Source: Bacteroidia bacterium (lineage in GTDB: Bacteria > Bacteroidota > Bacteroidia > UKL13-3). Taken from it: DNA of 13,564 bases. Under the pieces are notes generated by a model, which ran no database searches, had not been told where the DNA came from, and saw nothing but the letters and a program-made list of their open reading frames with translations. Position 1 is the stretch's first letter, and every line of letters begins with the position of its first letter. A program made the position numbers and the translations under genes. The stretch is taken from assembly GCA_019454865.1 (NCBI GenBank), contig JACFNJ010000049.1, positions 1 through 13,564 of the forward strand. Direction: 5' to 3'. This document shows positions 1 to 5,465 of the stretch, piece after piece.

Positions 1-31
1 GACGACTGTAAACAATTTTGTTCGCTTTCAT
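1..31 (-). CDS. Possible 5' end of a gene running off the left edge
   Basis: A minus-strand ATG at 31 opens a frame that stays open to the window edge (M-K-A-N-K-I-V-Y-S-R). It follows the AAC-side end of the first large hairpin with an A-rich leader, which matches the placement of the other minus-strand cassette genes. Only ten codons are visible, so no function can be proposed and the frame may be chance. Confidence 0.3.
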   Translation of the reverse strand, partial: MKANKIVYSR

Positions 32-48
32 TTTGATAATTTAAGAAC

Positions 49-182
49 GCCAGCCGCTAACAAGGTATTGCCAAAAGTGGGGGCTGACGTTCCACTAATA
101 AGCAATTGCACTACATTTAACTTTTGTGCTTCGGATGGGCTGTTGTGCAAGTAAACCCCACCTTCGGCAATACCCGAACCGT
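49..182. repeat. Integron attC-like large hairpin A
   Basis: This is an imperfect inverted repeat. GGTATTGCC (64-72) pairs with GGCAATACC (166-174), and GTGGGG (77-82) pairs with CCCCAC (156-161), with AAAA and CTTC left unpaired as an internal loop. It opens with GCCAGCCGCTAACA (49-62) and closes near GAACCGT (176-182). The loop holds the motif AACTTTTGTGCTTCGG (119-134) that recurs in the other hairpins. The layout (AAC, two stems split by an internal loop, long loop, closing arm) resembles long attC sites such as Vibrio repeats. The terminal GTT box is degenerate. Confidence 0.55.
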
Positions 183-197
183 ACACTATCAGACAGC

Positions 198-632
198 TTA
201 ATAACGAAAATCCGTAAAATGAATAATCGCCATAGGTTTGTCAGACCGAACTTTGAACCAGTCGCAAAAATCTTCAAAACTTAATCCATCATTTTTTGCA
301 ACTAAATCCCAATTTACTTTTTTACCATCAATCTGAGCAAATACAAAATTGTTTGGTTGCTCTAATTTTTGTAAGCCTATTCCGTGAGTTTTATCATACT
401 TGAAAATCTCTTGTTGTTTACTTTGATATGGCTTACCTGACCAAATTCTAACTGATAAAATTGCCTCCCCTTTGTTTATTTTTTCAAAGCGTTTAGCCCA
501 AAAATCATAGTTACCTCTGATAGTGTGTATTTTATCATAATGCTTAATTGACAAAGGAAAACCCGTTGCCTTACCTGATTTTTTGTGAGTTTTTGGAAAG
601 AACTCTGAAACCGTTAAAACGTATGTTGTCAT
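198..632 (-). CDS. ASCH/PUA-like domain protein, hypothetical
   Basis: A 144-residue protein starting at the ATG at 632 (MTTYVLTVSEFF); the frame can also extend to an upstream ATG at 665, but that would begin inside the hairpin arm. The N-terminal half (about residues 3-75) has the feel of an ASCH/PUA-like beta-barrel: L-T-V-S-E-F-F-P-K-T-H-K, then K-I-H-T-I-R-G-N-Y-x-x-W and an E-A-I-L-S-V-R-I-W-S strand. Similar proteins are common as hypothetical accessory genes in Bacteroidota and their phages; the ligand, if any, is probably a nucleic acid or modified nucleotide (family knowledge, not shown here). It stands alone between two attC-like hairpins, like an integron cassette gene. Fold assignment is moderate and molecular function is unknown. 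Confidence 0.75.
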   Translation of the reverse strand: MTTYVLTVSEFFPKTHKKSGKATGFPLSIKHYDKIHTIRGNYDFWAKRFEKINKGEAILSVRIWSGKPYQSKQQEIFKYDKTHGIGLQKLEQPNNFVFAQIDGKKVNWDLVAKNDGLSFEDFCDWFKVRSDKPMAIIHFTDFRY

Positions 633-654
633 ATTTTGAAATTTAAGAAAGCCG

Positions 655-793
655 TCTGATAACACATGTTTTGTGCAATAGGGGCTGACGTGGTTTATTG
701 AACATTTGTACTTCTATCGGGCTTCGGTGGTAGGTTGAAAGTTTCTGCTTCTAATTCCCCTATTGCACAAAGCACTGGAACGTTGTGCGAAAT
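655..793. repeat. Integron attC-like large hairpin B
   Basis: A perfect 15-bp stem pairs TTTGTGCAATAGGGG (670-684) with its complement at 757-771. It is preceded by GATAAC (657-662) and followed by AACGTTGTGCG (779-789). The 72-nt loop begins with GGGGCTGACGT, as in hairpin A, and holds AACATTTGTACTT (701-713). It separates two minus-strand genes and has the AAC...GTT edges expected of an attC site. Confidence 0.6.
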
Positions 794-794
794 G

Positions 795-1055
795 CTAAGA
801 ACGAAATTCGTGTTCATCACAACTATCTGAAAATACTCTTAATGTTTCCCACGGACTAATTGCAACACCTTCACTGTGTTGTTTCTCATAGGTAGGAGAC
901 ATACAATGATAATGTGTTAATTTACCAACTTTAAAAGCGTGTGTGCGGTGTTTGCAATTCCAACATTTTTTAGAGGAAGCGCTTCGCACAACAGGCGGTT
1001 TGCCATCAGTGGCGTTTGAGTGCTGTATTTGGTCTTTTGTGCTATTCATAATCAT
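795..1055 (-). CDS. Small Cys-rich putative zinc-binding protein
   Basis: An 86-residue frame. The core from about residue 31 reads C-W-N-C-K-H-R, then Y-H-C-M-S-P, then D-S-C-D-E-H, a C-x2-C...C...C-x2-H arrangement typical of a small zinc ribbon. The segment S-P-W-E-T-L-R-V-F-S-D is of a type I have seen in unnamed Bacteroidota proteins. The first 25 or so residues are encoded by the left arm of hairpin C (see 988-1117), so the natural start is uncertain: either the two ATGs at the 5' end are used and the hairpin is translated, or a non-ATG codon further in is used. Located alone between attC-like hairpins B and C. The metal ligand pattern is visible; the biological role is unknown. Confidence 0.65.
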   Translation of the reverse strand: MIMNSTKDQIQHSNATDGKPPVVRSASSKKCWNCKHRTHAFKVGKLTHYHCMSPTYEKQHSEGVAISPWETLRVFSDSCDEHEFRS

Positions 1056-1117
1056 TTGTATTAAAGTGAAACATTTGTGCTATTTATCGCCACCGAACGG
1101 CAAGCCGCTGTGGCGTT
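988..1117. repeat. Integron attC-like large hairpin C, overlapping a gene start
   Basis: GCGGTTTGCC (995-1004) pairs with GGCAAGCCGC (1099-1108) through one G-T wobble, and GTGGCG (1009-1014) pairs with CGCCAC (1088-1093). An unpaired ATCA faces CGAAC. The edges are CACAAC (988-992) and GGCGTTATATG (1112-1122). The loop holds AACATTTGTGCT (1070-1081). This is the same two-stem plan as hairpins A and F with different stem sequence, which points to structure being conserved rather than sequence. Confidence 0.55.
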
Positions 1118-1193
1118 ATATGAAATGCCTTGCTGACCGTTTTCAATTGAAGTTCCGTGAAGGAAAAACAAAAAGAAAAAAGCCTCTGCGCTT

Positions 1194-1700
1194 TTAATCG
1201 GCACAACTATTATCATCTATATATCTTCCTACTCCATTCTTTTCGTCCCAATATTTATGTTCATTACAAAATTCTGTGCTGTCGTGTCCACATCTATCAC
1301 AATATTCCATACTGCTTGTTATTTCTGCTACCTTAAATGGATTTATTGATTTTTTACCAAAATGATCTGCAATAGGTATTGGATTTTTAAGGCGTTTTGC
1401 ATTTTTAGGTTTGCCTCTGAATTTTGCGTCAGAGGCCATCCAGTATTTACCAATATATCCATCAGCCCATTGTGGAGCTTGTATTTCTTTTGGCGTTCCA
1501 CCGCTTCCAGAGTTGTATGCTCTTATGTCTTTTTTATCCCCATTATTCGCGAAGAAATCCCACCAATATAATCTCCAGTATGGTTTCTCTGCTGTCGGAA
1601 TAAAATGTGTAGTCATTACTTGATGTGGTATTCCATCGTTATAATCAATGTAAACTACTCTGTGTAGTTCATCTCCTATTTGTATTTCTAATTTTGCCAT
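1194..1700 (-). CDS. Hypothetical protein with C-terminal Cys/His cluster
   Basis: A 168-residue soluble protein that I do not recognise. Residues 1-110 are rich in aromatic residues (P-Y-W-R-L-Y-W-W-D-F-F and G-Y-I-G-K-Y-W-M). The last 35 residues hold Y-C-D-R-C-G-H-D-S-T-E-F-C-N-E-H, a C-x2-C...C-x2-H set that could bind zinc. There is no signal peptide or membrane segment. The start at ATG 1700 follows a purine-rich leader (AAGAAAAAGCG) close upstream. It sits between hairpins C and D on the same strand as its neighbours, as expected of a cassette gene. Composition is like that of a real Bacteroidota gene; no function can be assigned. Confidence 0.75.
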   Translation of the reverse strand: MAKLEIQIGDELHRVVYIDYNDGIPHQVMTTHFIPTAEKPYWRLYWWDFFANNGDKKDIRAYNSGSGGTPKEIQAPQWADGYIGKYWMASDAKFRGKPKNAKRLKNPIPIADHFGKKSINPFKVAEITSSMEYCDRCGHDSTEFCNEHKYWDEKNGVGRYIDDNSCAD

Positions 1701-1739
1701 CGCTTTTTCTTTTTGTTTTTCTGTTTATCGTTTTAATTC

Positions 1740-1825
1740 AAGTTTAGTGCTAAATAAGTCGGCACTTCATATAACAGCAGTTTGGCGGCATTAAAACGAC
1801 CGCCAAGCCGCCTAACGTTAGGTGC
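1740..1825. repeat. Short attC-like site D with conserved upstream motif
   Basis: ATAACAGCAG (1771-1780) leads into TTGGCGG (1782-1788), an 11-nt loop, CCGCCAA (1800-1806), GCCGC, and the palindrome CTAACGTTAG (1812-1821). The right edge GTTAGGT (1817-1823) fits the integron R' box GTTRRRY exactly. At about 55 nt it has the size of a classical short attC. The motif AAGTTTAGTGCT (1740-1751) that lies in the loops of the long hairpins is here just outside. The stop codon of the RHH gene (1825-1827) abuts the right edge. Confidence 0.6.
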
Positions 1826-1971
1826 TATTTTGGTTTATCCTTTTTTGCCAGCCGCACGGCTTCACGTTCAATAATCTGTTCAATTAAATTTTTGGCGTTT
1901 GTGCCTTTTTTAGCAGCTTCAATATTTAATTGTCGCACACATTCAGGGGTTAAGTCTATTAGTTTTTTCAT
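1825..1971 (-). CDS. 48-aa ribbon-helix-helix (CopG/Arc-like) regulator, antitoxin-like
   Basis: A short minus-strand gene starting at ATG 1971 that encodes M-K-K-L-I-D-L-T-P-E-C-V-R-Q-L-N-I-E-A-A-K-K-G-T-N-A-K-N-L-I-E-Q-I-I. This is the RHH pattern: one beta strand (K-L-I-D-L), helix 1 (about 9-22), a G-T turn and helix 2 (about 25-40), with a basic tail. RHH dimers of this size bind operator DNA. Its ATG overlaps the TGA of the upstream gene as ATGA, so the two are translationally coupled. A near-palindrome inside the operon promoter (2292-2313) is a good candidate operator. The last codons form one arm of a 20-bp inverted repeat with 2349-2368. RHH assignment is fairly secure; the antitoxin role is inferred from the operon form. 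Confidence 0.75.
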   Translation of the reverse strand: MKKLIDLTPECVRQLNIEAAKKGTNAKNLIEQIIEREAVRLAKKDKPK

Positions 1972-2270
1972 GCCTTGTAAATGTTTAAATAAGGTGTTGC
2001 TACCACTTCATCCACGCCTTCTAAATCAAGTTTGCGGTTAAATGCAACTATTCTTGTTGTCAAAAAATTAGCGGAAGCTAAAAACTCAACTATCCGAATA
2101 TTTTGCCATTGCATCCAATCACATCTTACATATAGATGTTTGTCGCCTTTTAAAAATGGCATCAAATCACTTCCAGCAGCCTTTAAGGTATTGGCTAAGG
2201 CTTCTAAAGCCGATACATCCGTTCCACGCATTTGTGCTCTTAGATGTTCATACATTTGGTCTTGTGTCAT
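1968..2270 (-). CDS. Hypothetical 100-aa protein in operon with an RHH regulator (toxin candidate)
   Basis: A 100-residue protein (M-T-Q-D-Q-M-Y-E-H-L-R-A-Q-M) with a helical N-terminal half and a mixed C-terminal half holding Y-V-R-C-D-W-M-Q-W-Q-N-I-R-I-V-E-F. I do not recognise a named toxin fold. It is the first gene of a two-gene operon whose second gene is an RHH protein, joined by a 4-nt ATGA overlap and driven by a strong Bacteroidota-type promoter with an internal palindrome. That is the usual arrangement of autoregulated toxin-antitoxin loci, although in many type II systems the antitoxin comes first. An alternative is an ordinary cassette gene with its own repressor. No catalytic residues can be assigned. 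Confidence 0.7.
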   Translation of the reverse strand: MTQDQMYEHLRAQMRGTDVSALEALANTLKAAGSDLMPFLKGDKHLYVRCDWMQWQNIRIVEFLASANFLTTRIVAFNRKLDLEGVDEVVATPYLNIYKA

Positions 2271-2286
2271 ATTGTTTAATTTTCTT

Positions 2287-2318
2287 CAAATATATATCGT
2301 ATATATGATATATGCAAA
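2287..2318 (-). promoter_or_regulatory. Promoter with embedded palindromic operator for the RHH operon
   Basis: On the minus strand a -33 TTTG (2318-2315) is followed after 20 nt by TATATTTG (2294-2287), an exact match to the Bacteroidota TAnnTTTG -7 box. The spacer holds a dyad ATATATC (2292-2298) / GATATAT (2307-2313). A dyad lying over the -7/spacer region just upstream of an operon that encodes an RHH protein is the expected layout for autorepression. Confidence 0.7.
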
Positions 2319-2423
2319 TAATATTTAATATTTAACATTTCCATCGCCCAAAAAAGGATAAACCAAAACAGAGCCAGCCGCACAAATCACCGCACCACCC
2401 AACACCAAACAAGCGCAAGGCTA

Positions 2424-2480
2424 TTTAACATACTATCCGCTTAACGCCCTGCGCCTGTTCGGATACCGTTAGTGGCAAGC
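2424..2480. repeat. attC-like site E at the left end of the viral element
   Basis: TTTAACATAC (2424-2433) precedes TATCCG (2434-2439), which pairs with CGGATA (2460-2465) across a 20-nt loop and is followed by CCGTTAGTGG (2466-2475). The AAC...CGTT edges and size match site D. Its right edge GTTAGTGGCAAGC (2468-2480) is repeated with one change at 12576-12588, so it is the probable left attachment site of the 10.1-kb element. Confidence 0.55.
2468..2480 (+). repeat. Left copy of 13-bp element-flanking direct repeat (attL candidate)
   Basis: GTTAGTGGCAAGC here and GTTAGCGGCAAGC at 12576-12588 match at 12 of 13 positions and lie 10,108 bp apart in the same orientation. They bracket the virus-like gene block exactly, with about 250 bp of non-coding sequence before the first gene and 75 bp after the last. 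Confidence 0.5.
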
Positions 2481-2697
2481 CTAATGGCGTTGCTTCCTAC
2501 GAGCTTTACGTGCAGACTTAGCCGCAGCCCTTTTTTTCTTCTGCTTTTTTTGTTTTTCTATTAAACATTGTACTAATTTGTCGTTGGTTTTTTATTAGGA
2601 ATTTGATACAAACCCCTTTTTTTGCATATATATATATGCAAAAAAAAGGGGTTATGTTTACATTTCCAAATATTTTTTCTGAAAATTTTATTTTTTT
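2481..2697. other. Left non-coding end of the viral element
   Basis: No convincing gene is seen here. A minus-strand frame from about 2592 down to a TAG at 2484-2486 would encode a Lys/Arg-rich tail (K-K-Q-K-K-K-R-A-A-A-K-S-A-R-K-A-R-R-K-Q) but lacks a usable start codon. It could be low-complexity chance or the end of a gene cut at the element boundary. The rest is AT-rich and holds the hairpin at 2611-2653. Confidence 0.5.
2611..2653. terminator. 43-nt AT-rich near-perfect hairpin (terminator or replication signal)
   Basis: AACCCC, seven T, and the palindrome GCATATATATATATGC (2624-2639), then eight A and GGGGTT form a near-perfect stem with one bulge. The G-C clamp and A/T tracts would let it work as a bidirectional terminator. 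It lies about 80 bp before the first late gene, so it would insulate the element from outside transcription. An origin or strand-initiation hairpin is an alternative. Confidence 0.5.
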
Positions 2698-2729
2698 TTT
2701 GCTTTTAAGAAAAAACCGTTTAAAATTTG
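2698..2729 (+). promoter_or_regulatory. Late operon promoter candidate
   Basis: A -33 TTTG (2698-2701), a 19-nt spacer and TAAAATTTG (2721-2729) resemble the Bacteroidota promoter, with one extra base inside the -7 box. The first late ATG is at 2734, only four bases past the box, so the transcript would start at or very near the start codon and may be leaderless. Confidence 0.5.
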
Positions 2730-2733
2730 TGTT

Positions 2734-3168
2734 ATGTTTAAAAAAATATTTCCACTGGTGTTAGTCGGAGCTGCTGCAATGGCTGCTTTTAGATTTGCTA
2801 AAAAAGGGTTTGTGGCAAAATCTTTAAATGTGAAAATAGCCGGAATTAAGTTATATCCATTAAACTCTGCTTCTGTATCGCTTAATGTTATTAACCCTAC
2901 AAGTACGGCAGTGGATTTTAATAGTATTGTTGCTGATATTATGTTGAATAATGTTGCTTTTGCAACAATAAGCAATGTACAACATAGCGTAATACAGGCA
3001 AATTCAAATCAAGTAATAAACCTACCGATTAAAATTAATCCGGTAGAGGGCGTAAGACTTGCATTAAGTTTGTTTAATAAGCCACAAGGGTATAAAGTGT
3101 CAATACTTGGAAGTATTAACAGTGGTGATATTAATTTCCCTATAAACATTGAATATACACTAAAATAA
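2734..3168 (+). CDS. LEA/WHy-like beta-sandwich protein with N-terminal membrane anchor
   Basis: A 144-residue protein. Residues about 4-22 (K-I-F-P-L-V-L-V-G-A-A-A-M-A-A-F) form a membrane helix after a short basic start. Residues 28-144 look like a LEA-14/WHy-type beta sandwich: L-N-V-K-I-A-G-I-K-L-Y, then V-S-L-N-V-I-N-P-T-S-T-A-V-D-F and repeated alternating hydrophobic strands ending in N-I-E-Y-T-L-K. The V-x-N-P-x-x-x-x-V-x-F signature is characteristic of that family. It is first in the late operon, and its TAA overlaps the next ATG (TAATG). In a virus it could be a virion membrane protein whose soluble domain lies on one face of the lipid layer. The fold call is fairly good; the virion role is inferred. 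Confidence 0.75.
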   Translation: MFKKIFPLVLVGAAAMAAFRFAKKGFVAKSLNVKIAGIKLYPLNSASVSLNVINPTSTAVDFNSIVADIMLNNVAFATISNVQHSVIQANSNQVINLPIKINPVEGVRLALSLFNKPQGYKVSILGSINSGDINFPINIEYTLK

Positions 3169-4511
3169 TGGAAGTAAAAGAGGTATATAAGTTACTGCCA
3201 AAGGCTAAGTTGGAAAATAAAAAAACGGTTGCTACACAAACAACAACTGATATTATTAATCAGGTATTGGAGCAACATAATATCAACAAAGTTGAGGCGC
3301 AAAAGATTGCACACCTTTTTGATTGTGGCAATTTATACGACACTTCTTTAGAAATTTGGAGCTTCTTAAAATACAAAATACCTTATTCTGTTGAACCGGG
3401 CGAATACCAAAGCACAAAAACAATAAGCCGTTTTTTGTATGATGCAATGAACGGAACCGGCAAAAACGATTGTAAACATTTTTCTAATTTTACAGCCTCA
3501 ATACTTGATGCGCTTGGGTATAATTTCGTTTACAGGTTTGCCGGGTATTCTAATTATGATAATTACCCAACACACGTTTATGTTGTAGCAAAAGACGGTA
3601 GTAGTGAAGTGTTGATTGATGCTGTAATTAACGGATTTGATATTGAAAAAAAATATAATTTCAAAATTGATAAAAAAATAAATAAAAATATGAGTTTGTA
3701 TAAATTATCTGGGTTTGATTATGAAAATAATCACCATCAAATAGGCGGATTATTTGATAAAGTGAAACAGTTTGGCAATTGGGTTAAAGAAAAAGCCGTT
3801 GATGTAAAAAACGCTGCTGCCGAAGGTATAAAAGTTGTAAAAAATTCTGCTTTAACCCTTGGTTTAGCTGTTCCACGAAATGCGTTTTTAGGACTTGTAA
3901 GGCTTAATGTATGTGGGTGGGCAACAGGATTAGACAAAATGAGCTGGGAGAAGTTATCTTGGTGGAAAGATTGGTTTGGCGGTAATAGAACCGATTTGCA
4001 AAACGCAATTAATGCCGGTAAAAAAAACAAAAGAATTTTTGGAGTAAACGATAATGAACAATTACACTACATGGGAGAACCTGTTTCCATTTCCTCGCTT
4101 TTAACCTCATCTGCTCCAATAATTGCTAAAGTTGTAATCGTATTAGATGCAGCGCAAAAAATATCTGATATGGTTGAAGGTGTAACCAGCAAAGTAGAAA
4201 GCACAAAATCATTAATAGAAAAAGCAAACAACAATTTTAAAAAAACAACTGGTATTGATATTGCTAATGTTATTTTAAAAAAAGAGGAAGGAGTAAATAT
4301 TAACACAGCCACTTTAACACCTGGAATGTTTAAAACACCAACGAATAATGAAGCCATGCAAATTACAACTATGTTATTAGACGGTAAAGCCGTTCCAATT
4401 AATACATCAATATCTTTAAGTAATGATGTTAGAAATAAAAACAATAAAAAAGCATTATTAATTGGCGGTGCAGCATTAGCAGCATTGTTTATTTTAAATA
4501 AAAAAAGATAA
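3168..4511 (+). CDS. Transglutaminase-like cysteine enzyme with C-terminal membrane anchor
   Basis: A 447-residue protein. The region of residues 50-155 matches a transglutaminase-like/papain-type core: G-K-N-D-C102-K-H-F-S at the start of a helix, P-T-H136-V-Y-V-V in a strand and V-L-I-D151-A-V, giving an ordered Cys-His-Asp triad with the usual spacing. Residues 190-240 hold an amphipathic helical segment, about 300-370 is helical, and 427-447 (A-L-L-I-G-G-A-A-L-A-A-L-F-I-L-N-K-K-R) is a C-terminal membrane helix with a basic tail, as in several other proteins of this operon. Such enzymes can be proteases, amidases or crosslinkers. Possible jobs are maturation protease, peptidoglycan peptidase for entry, or isopeptide crosslinking of capsid. 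The triad is seen; the reaction is not determined. Confidence 0.8.
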   Translation: MEVKEVYKLLPKAKLENKKTVATQTTTDIINQVLEQHNINKVEAQKIAHLFDCGNLYDTSLEIWSFLKYKIPYSVEPGEYQSTKTISRFLYDAMNGTGKNDCKHFSNFTASILDALGYNFVYRFAGYSNYDNYPTHVYVVAKDGSSEVLIDAVINGFDIEKKYNFKIDKKINKNMSLYKLSGFDYENNHHQIGGLFDKVKQFGNWVKEKAVDVKNAAAEGIKVVKNSALTLGLAVPRNAFLGLVRLNVCGWATGLDKMSWEKLSWWKDWFGGNRTDLQNAINAGKKNKRIFGVNDNEQLHYMGEPVSISSLLTSSAPIIAKVVIVLDAAQKISDMVEGVTSKVESTKSLIEKANNNFKKTTGIDIANVILKKEEGVNINTATLTPGMFKTPTNNEAMQITTMLLDGKAVPINTSISLSNDVRNKNNKKALLIGGAALAALFILNKKR

Positions 4512-4512
4512 T

Positions 4513-5052
4513 ATGGAAGACATAATTGGATTTGTAAATACATCTGCGCTTCAAAACCTCGCAAACGAAATGAAGCGAAAAGAAGCAGAAAAAAAACTGA
4601 AAGAAGCCATTGCAAAGGTAATGCCCGTAACAACGCAGCCAATCGCAAAGCAAATTAAAGCTGCAACGGTAATGCCTGTAACAACACAGCCAATTGCAAA
4701 GCAAATAAAGCCCGTTGTTGTACAGCCCGTTGCAACTCAATTAACAGCAAAGGCTATTGTGCCACAAACATTAGTTCCGCAAGTTATACCGCTAAATCAA
4801 CAAAAAGTACAAGAGCCAACACAAAGCTATGTAATTCCTAATCCAATTGTGAAAAATGAAACACCAGGTTTTGTTGTTACGCCTCCAACGGTTGCGCCAG
4901 TTACTCCAAAGTTTTCGGTACAACTGCCGGACAACACACCTGTAATAGATTTACCAAAACCAAAACCAAACCCAATAGAAAAAGGAAGCGATAATTTATT
5001 ATATTATGGCATTGGGGCAGCGTTATTATTGTTTTTTATATTAAAAAAGTAA
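4513..5052 (+). CDS. Pro-rich 17-residue repeat protein with C-terminal membrane anchor
   Basis: A 179-residue protein. Residues 10-35 form a charged helix (K-R-K-E-A-E-K-K-L-K-E-A). Three tandem 17-residue repeats follow, with the second nearly identical to the first: V-M-P-V-T-T-Q-P-I-A-K-Q-I-K at 36 and 53, then a diverged copy at 68, with the repeat Pro at 38, 55 and 72. The middle is Pro/Thr/Val-rich and probably extended. Residues about 161-178 (L-L-Y-Y-G-I-G-A-A-L-L-L-F-F-I-L-K-K) are a C-terminal membrane anchor. The shape suggests a stalk or spacer between membrane and capsid, or a fibre rooted in the lipid layer. It starts one base after the preceding stop. No family is recognised. 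Confidence 0.7.
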   Translation: MEDIIGFVNTSALQNLANEMKRKEAEKKLKEAIAKVMPVTTQPIAKQIKAATVMPVTTQPIAKQIKPVVVQPVATQLTAKAIVPQTLVPQVIPLNQQKVQEPTQSYVIPNPIVKNETPGFVVTPPTVAPVTPKFSVQLPDNTPVIDLPKPKPNPIEKGSDNLLYYGIGAALLLFFILKK

Positions 5053-5056
5053 TTAT

Positions 5057-5464
5057 ATGAGATTAAAAAAAGGCAGCAAAGCTGCAAAAGAATACATGGC
5101 TAAAATAAGGGCCAAGCGCAATAAGAAAACTAAAGCAAAAAAGGTAGGTAGCACCCTGTTTTTAGAAAAGGGCGAAACCACTCGCACAAAAAAAAGAAAA
5201 AAAATACTGGTTAAACGTAACAGTAACGGAACTTTTAAAGGTTTCAAAACTATATCCGGTGTAAAAAAGATAGGAGCAATAAGCCTTTCTATTGTTGGCG
5301 AAGAGCTGACAAAGTTAGAATACCAAATAATTGAGTTGAAAAAACAAATAAAAACAACAAAAGCAGCAATTGATAAAAAACACTTGAAAGAAGTTTTAAG
5401 TGTGAAAAACAATCAATTTAAAGCATTAAAGAAATACTTAAACACAATCGCAAAATTCAAATAA
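5057..5464 (+). CDS. Highly basic putative DNA-binding virion protein
   Basis: A 135-residue Lys-rich protein. It starts M-R-L-K-K-G-S-K-A-A-K-E-Y-M-A-K-I-R-A-K-R, a G-S-x-x-A-K-x-x-M-x-x-x-R motif that I have seen at the start of small basic proteins in several virus groups. A central K-K-R-K-K-I-L-V-K-R-N-S-N-G-T-F-K-G-F stretch follows, and residues 84-130 form a Lys-rich coiled-coil-like helix. There is no membrane segment. In an element with no recognisable packaging motor, a basic protein encoded beside the capsid genes is a candidate for genome condensation. It starts four bases after the previous stop. Function is inferred from composition and context only. Confidence 0.7.
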   Translation: MRLKKGSKAAKEYMAKIRAKRNKKTKAKKVGSTLFLEKGETTRTKKRKKILVKRNSNGTFKGFKTISGVKKIGAISLSIVGEELTKLEYQIIELKKQIKTTKAAIDKKHLKEVLSVKNNQFKALKKYLNTIAKFK

Positions 5465-5465
5465 A

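Larger units (their letters stand above)
1828..2368. repeat. 20-bp perfect inverted repeat flanking the RHH operon
   Basis: TTTTGGTTTATCCTTTTTTG at 1828-1847 recurs as its exact complement at 2349-2368. In addition GCCAGCCGCAC occurs at 1847-1857 and in direct orientation at 2373-2383. The first arm is the end of the RHH coding sequence. The second is a non-coding look-alike in which the stop TAG has become CAG. It looks like a remnant of a second, oppositely oriented RHH-type cassette. Confidence 0.6.

Noticed and set aside
943..1197. Plus-strand 84-aa frame
   Set aside because: It reads through the 5' part of the zinc-protein frame and both arms of hairpin C; composition is not protein-like and it is antisense to a better gene.
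2484..2592. Minus-strand Lys/Arg-rich coding region
   Set aside because: There is no start codon within the open frame and composition is low complexity; described only as part of the non-coding end.
4067..4648. Minus-strand 193-aa hydrophobic frame
   Set aside because: It is antisense to the end of the transglutaminase-like gene and the start of the repeat protein. Its Leu/Phe richness comes from complementing Lys/Glu/Ala codons, and it spans a gene junction.
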